64,000 nt of DNA from Planococcus sp. ISL-109 (GTDB taxonomy: Bacteria; Bacillota; Bacilli; Bacillales_A; Planococcaceae), in NCBI RefSeq assembly GCF_018613655.1, contig NZ_JAGGPW010000004.1:710627-774626 (forward strand). Reading direction: 5' to 3'. The notes under the pieces are model-generated. The model ran no database searches, was not told where the DNA came from, and saw only the letters and a program-made list of their open reading frames with translations. Of this stretch, positions 62,751 through 64,000 are shown in pieces (position 1 is the first letter of the stretch; the number at the start of each line of letters is the position of its first letter). A program made the position numbers and the translations under genes.

Positions 62751-64000
62751 TTACAATCCGCATTTCAATTGAGCCGCACAGTTCGTGCATGTGTTGCAGC
62801 CGCCCATTGCTTCCACGGTGCCTTGTCGGCAGACCGGGCATGTATCGCCCACTTCCGAACCGATCGCCACATTCGTCGAACGCAAGGCCTGGATCGTGTC
62901 GATCAAGACGATCGGACGTTTGCCCGTATCTTCTTCTGTATGTTCTTCTTCGAATGTATTGTCTTCTGCTTTCAAGGTCAATACCTGTGAATCACGGCTG
63001 CCGTCGACATAAACCGTGCCGCCTTTCGCGCCGCCTTTGTACAAGCGCTCATAGACGCCTTCAACTTGTTCGACCGTATAGCCTTTCGGCGCATTGACTG
63101 TTTTTGAAATCGACGAGTCAATCCAGCGCTGGATGATGCATTGAACGTCCGCGTGCGCTTCCGGAGCGAGATCCATCGAGGTGACAAATGCTTTCGGCAA
63201 ATTATCTTCGTCTGCATCCGGATTGTTCTTCAAGTATTCACGGACGATATCCGCTTTCACTTCGATGAACTTTCCTAAGCGTCCGCTGCGGTAGTAAGTA
63301 AAGGAATAATACGGCTCAAGCCCAGTTGATACGCCCACCATCGTTCCGGTTGACCCGGTCGGTGCCACCGTCAACAAGTGGGAGTTACGGATGCCCTTGG
63401 CCAGTACCGCCGCGCGGATTTCTTCCGGCATGCCTTGCATAAAGCCTGTTTCCGTGAAGGCACGGCGTAAGTTTTGCGTTTCCTCATCTGTTTTCCCGAC
63501 GAGGAACGGGAAGCTCCCGCGCTCTTCAGCAAGTTCAGTGGAAGCTTCATATGCGGCAGTTGCAATCGTTTTGAAGATTTCATCGACGAGTGCGTTGCCT
63601 TCATCCGAGCCGTATTCGCGGTCCGTATAGATGAGCAGATCAGCAAGACCCATGACGCCAAGGCCTACGCGGCGTTCGCCGAGTGCCTGGATGCGGTTTT
63701 CCTCCAGGAAATAAGGAGTCGCATCGATGACGTTGTCCTGCATACGGACACCGACGCGGACCGTTTCCTTCAAGGCTTCAAAATCGACCATTTTTGTTTT
63801 CGGATCTGCAAAGCGCGCCAAGTTGACCGCGGCCAAGTTGCAGACCGAATAAGGTGCGAGCGGCTGTTCACCGCAAGGGTTCGTTGCCACGACTTTCTGC
63901 CCGTAGGCAGTGGCGTTCGTTTTTTCATTGGCGTTGTCGATGAAGAAAATGCCCGGTTCTGCAGAGTAGGTCGCGCAGACATTGACCAAGTTCCACAGTT
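62751..64000 (-). CDS. nrdJ: Adenosylcobalamin-dependent (class II) ribonucleotide reductase, 3' part
   Basis: About 416 C-terminal residues of a B12-dependent ribonucleoside-diphosphate reductase; the frame runs off the right edge, so the N-terminal ATP-cone and barrel start are not seen. The active-site loop NPCGEQPLAPYSVCNLAAVNL, the VAPTGSTGTMVGVSTGLEP motif and the C-terminal cysteine-rich zinc ribbon (CPVCRQGTVEAMGGCNTC, then CAAQLKCGL) fit this class. Use of B12 here is consistent with the B12-dependent mutase of the same window. It ends at a strong terminator. Confidence 0.94.
   Translation of the reverse strand, partial: LWNLVNVCATYSAEPGIFFIDNANEKTNATAYGQKVVATNPCGEQPLAPYSVCNLAAVNLARFADPKTKMVDFEALKETVRVGVRMQDNVIDATPYFLEENRIQALGERRVGLGVMGLADLLIYTDREYGSDEGNALVDEIFKTIATAAYEASTELAEERGSFPFLVGKTDEETQNLRRAFTETGFMQGMPEEIRAAVLAKGIRNSHLLTVAPTGSTGTMVGVSTGLEPYYSFTYYRSGRLGKFIEVKADIVREYLKNNPDADEDNLPKAFVTSMDLAPEAHADVQCIIQRWIDSSISKTVNAPKGYTVEQVEGVYERLYKGGAKGGTVYVDGSRDSQVLTLKAEDNTFEEEHTEEDTGKRPIVLIDTIQALRSTNVAIGSEVGDTCPVCRQGTVEAMGGCNTCTNCAAQLKCGL

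Overview
The window reads as a chromosomal segment of a low-to-mid GC Gram-positive bacterium of the Bacillales, most likely the Planococcaceae (Planococcus/Planomicrobium type). This is inferred from Bacillus-like gene order (the yqi/yqj/yqh neighbourhood: accBC, nusB, folD, xseAB, ispA, dxs, ahrC, recN, spo0A, bkd, mce-pccB-yqjE), strong AGGAGG ribosome binding sites, many TTG/GTG starts, and loss of spoIVB between recN and spo0A. Almost every gene lies on the minus strand, so operons read from high to low coordinates.

Region 1 (1-12148) is a phosphonate island. An importer operon (binding protein, fused permease, ATPase) carries a GntR/UTRA regulator as its last gene. It is followed by a carbon-phosphorus lyase operon phnGHIJKML ending in a PHP-family phosphoesterase, and then by phnD at the left edge. 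The PHP enzyme probably replaces PhnP (and removes the need for PhnN). A 17-bp palindrome before phnG is the likely operator.

Region 2 (12149-25874) is a looser accessory stretch: a lipoprotein with one CXXCH haem motif, a SulP transporter followed by an ArsR regulator, two plus-strand membrane proteins, gdhA, a membrane-anchored M1 peptidase, an SDR protein, rnz-dinB, several degenerate coding remnants (including a 31-codon stump of an AlkD-like gene) and GC-rich intergenic repeats.

Region 3 (25875-47182) breaks down branched-chain amino acids. Leucine dehydrogenase deaminates them and the four-part Bkd complex makes branched acyl-CoAs. Ptb and Buk can convert these to acids plus ATP. Propionyl-CoA formed from Val/Ile can go through PccB, the epimerase, and MutAB with MeaB to succinyl-CoA. 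The regulator BkdR lies upstream. It lacks a recognisable GAFTGA loop, and the ptb promoter region has no sigma-54 -24/-12 site but does have four TTGCAA hexamers at exact 10-bp spacing and a near-consensus cre box. A 520-bp block of repeats splits bkdAB from bkdB. A 31-aa Prli42-like stressosome miniprotein gene lies at 29235-29330.

Region 4 (47206-64000) is conserved housekeeping: a GDPD phosphodiesterase, spo0A, recN, ahrC, tlyA, dxs, ispA, xseBA, folD, nusB, an Asp23 protein, accCB, efp, a Xaa-Pro peptidase, aroQ and the 3' part of a B12-dependent ribonucleotide reductase. No rRNA, tRNA, CRISPR array or intact insertion sequence was seen.
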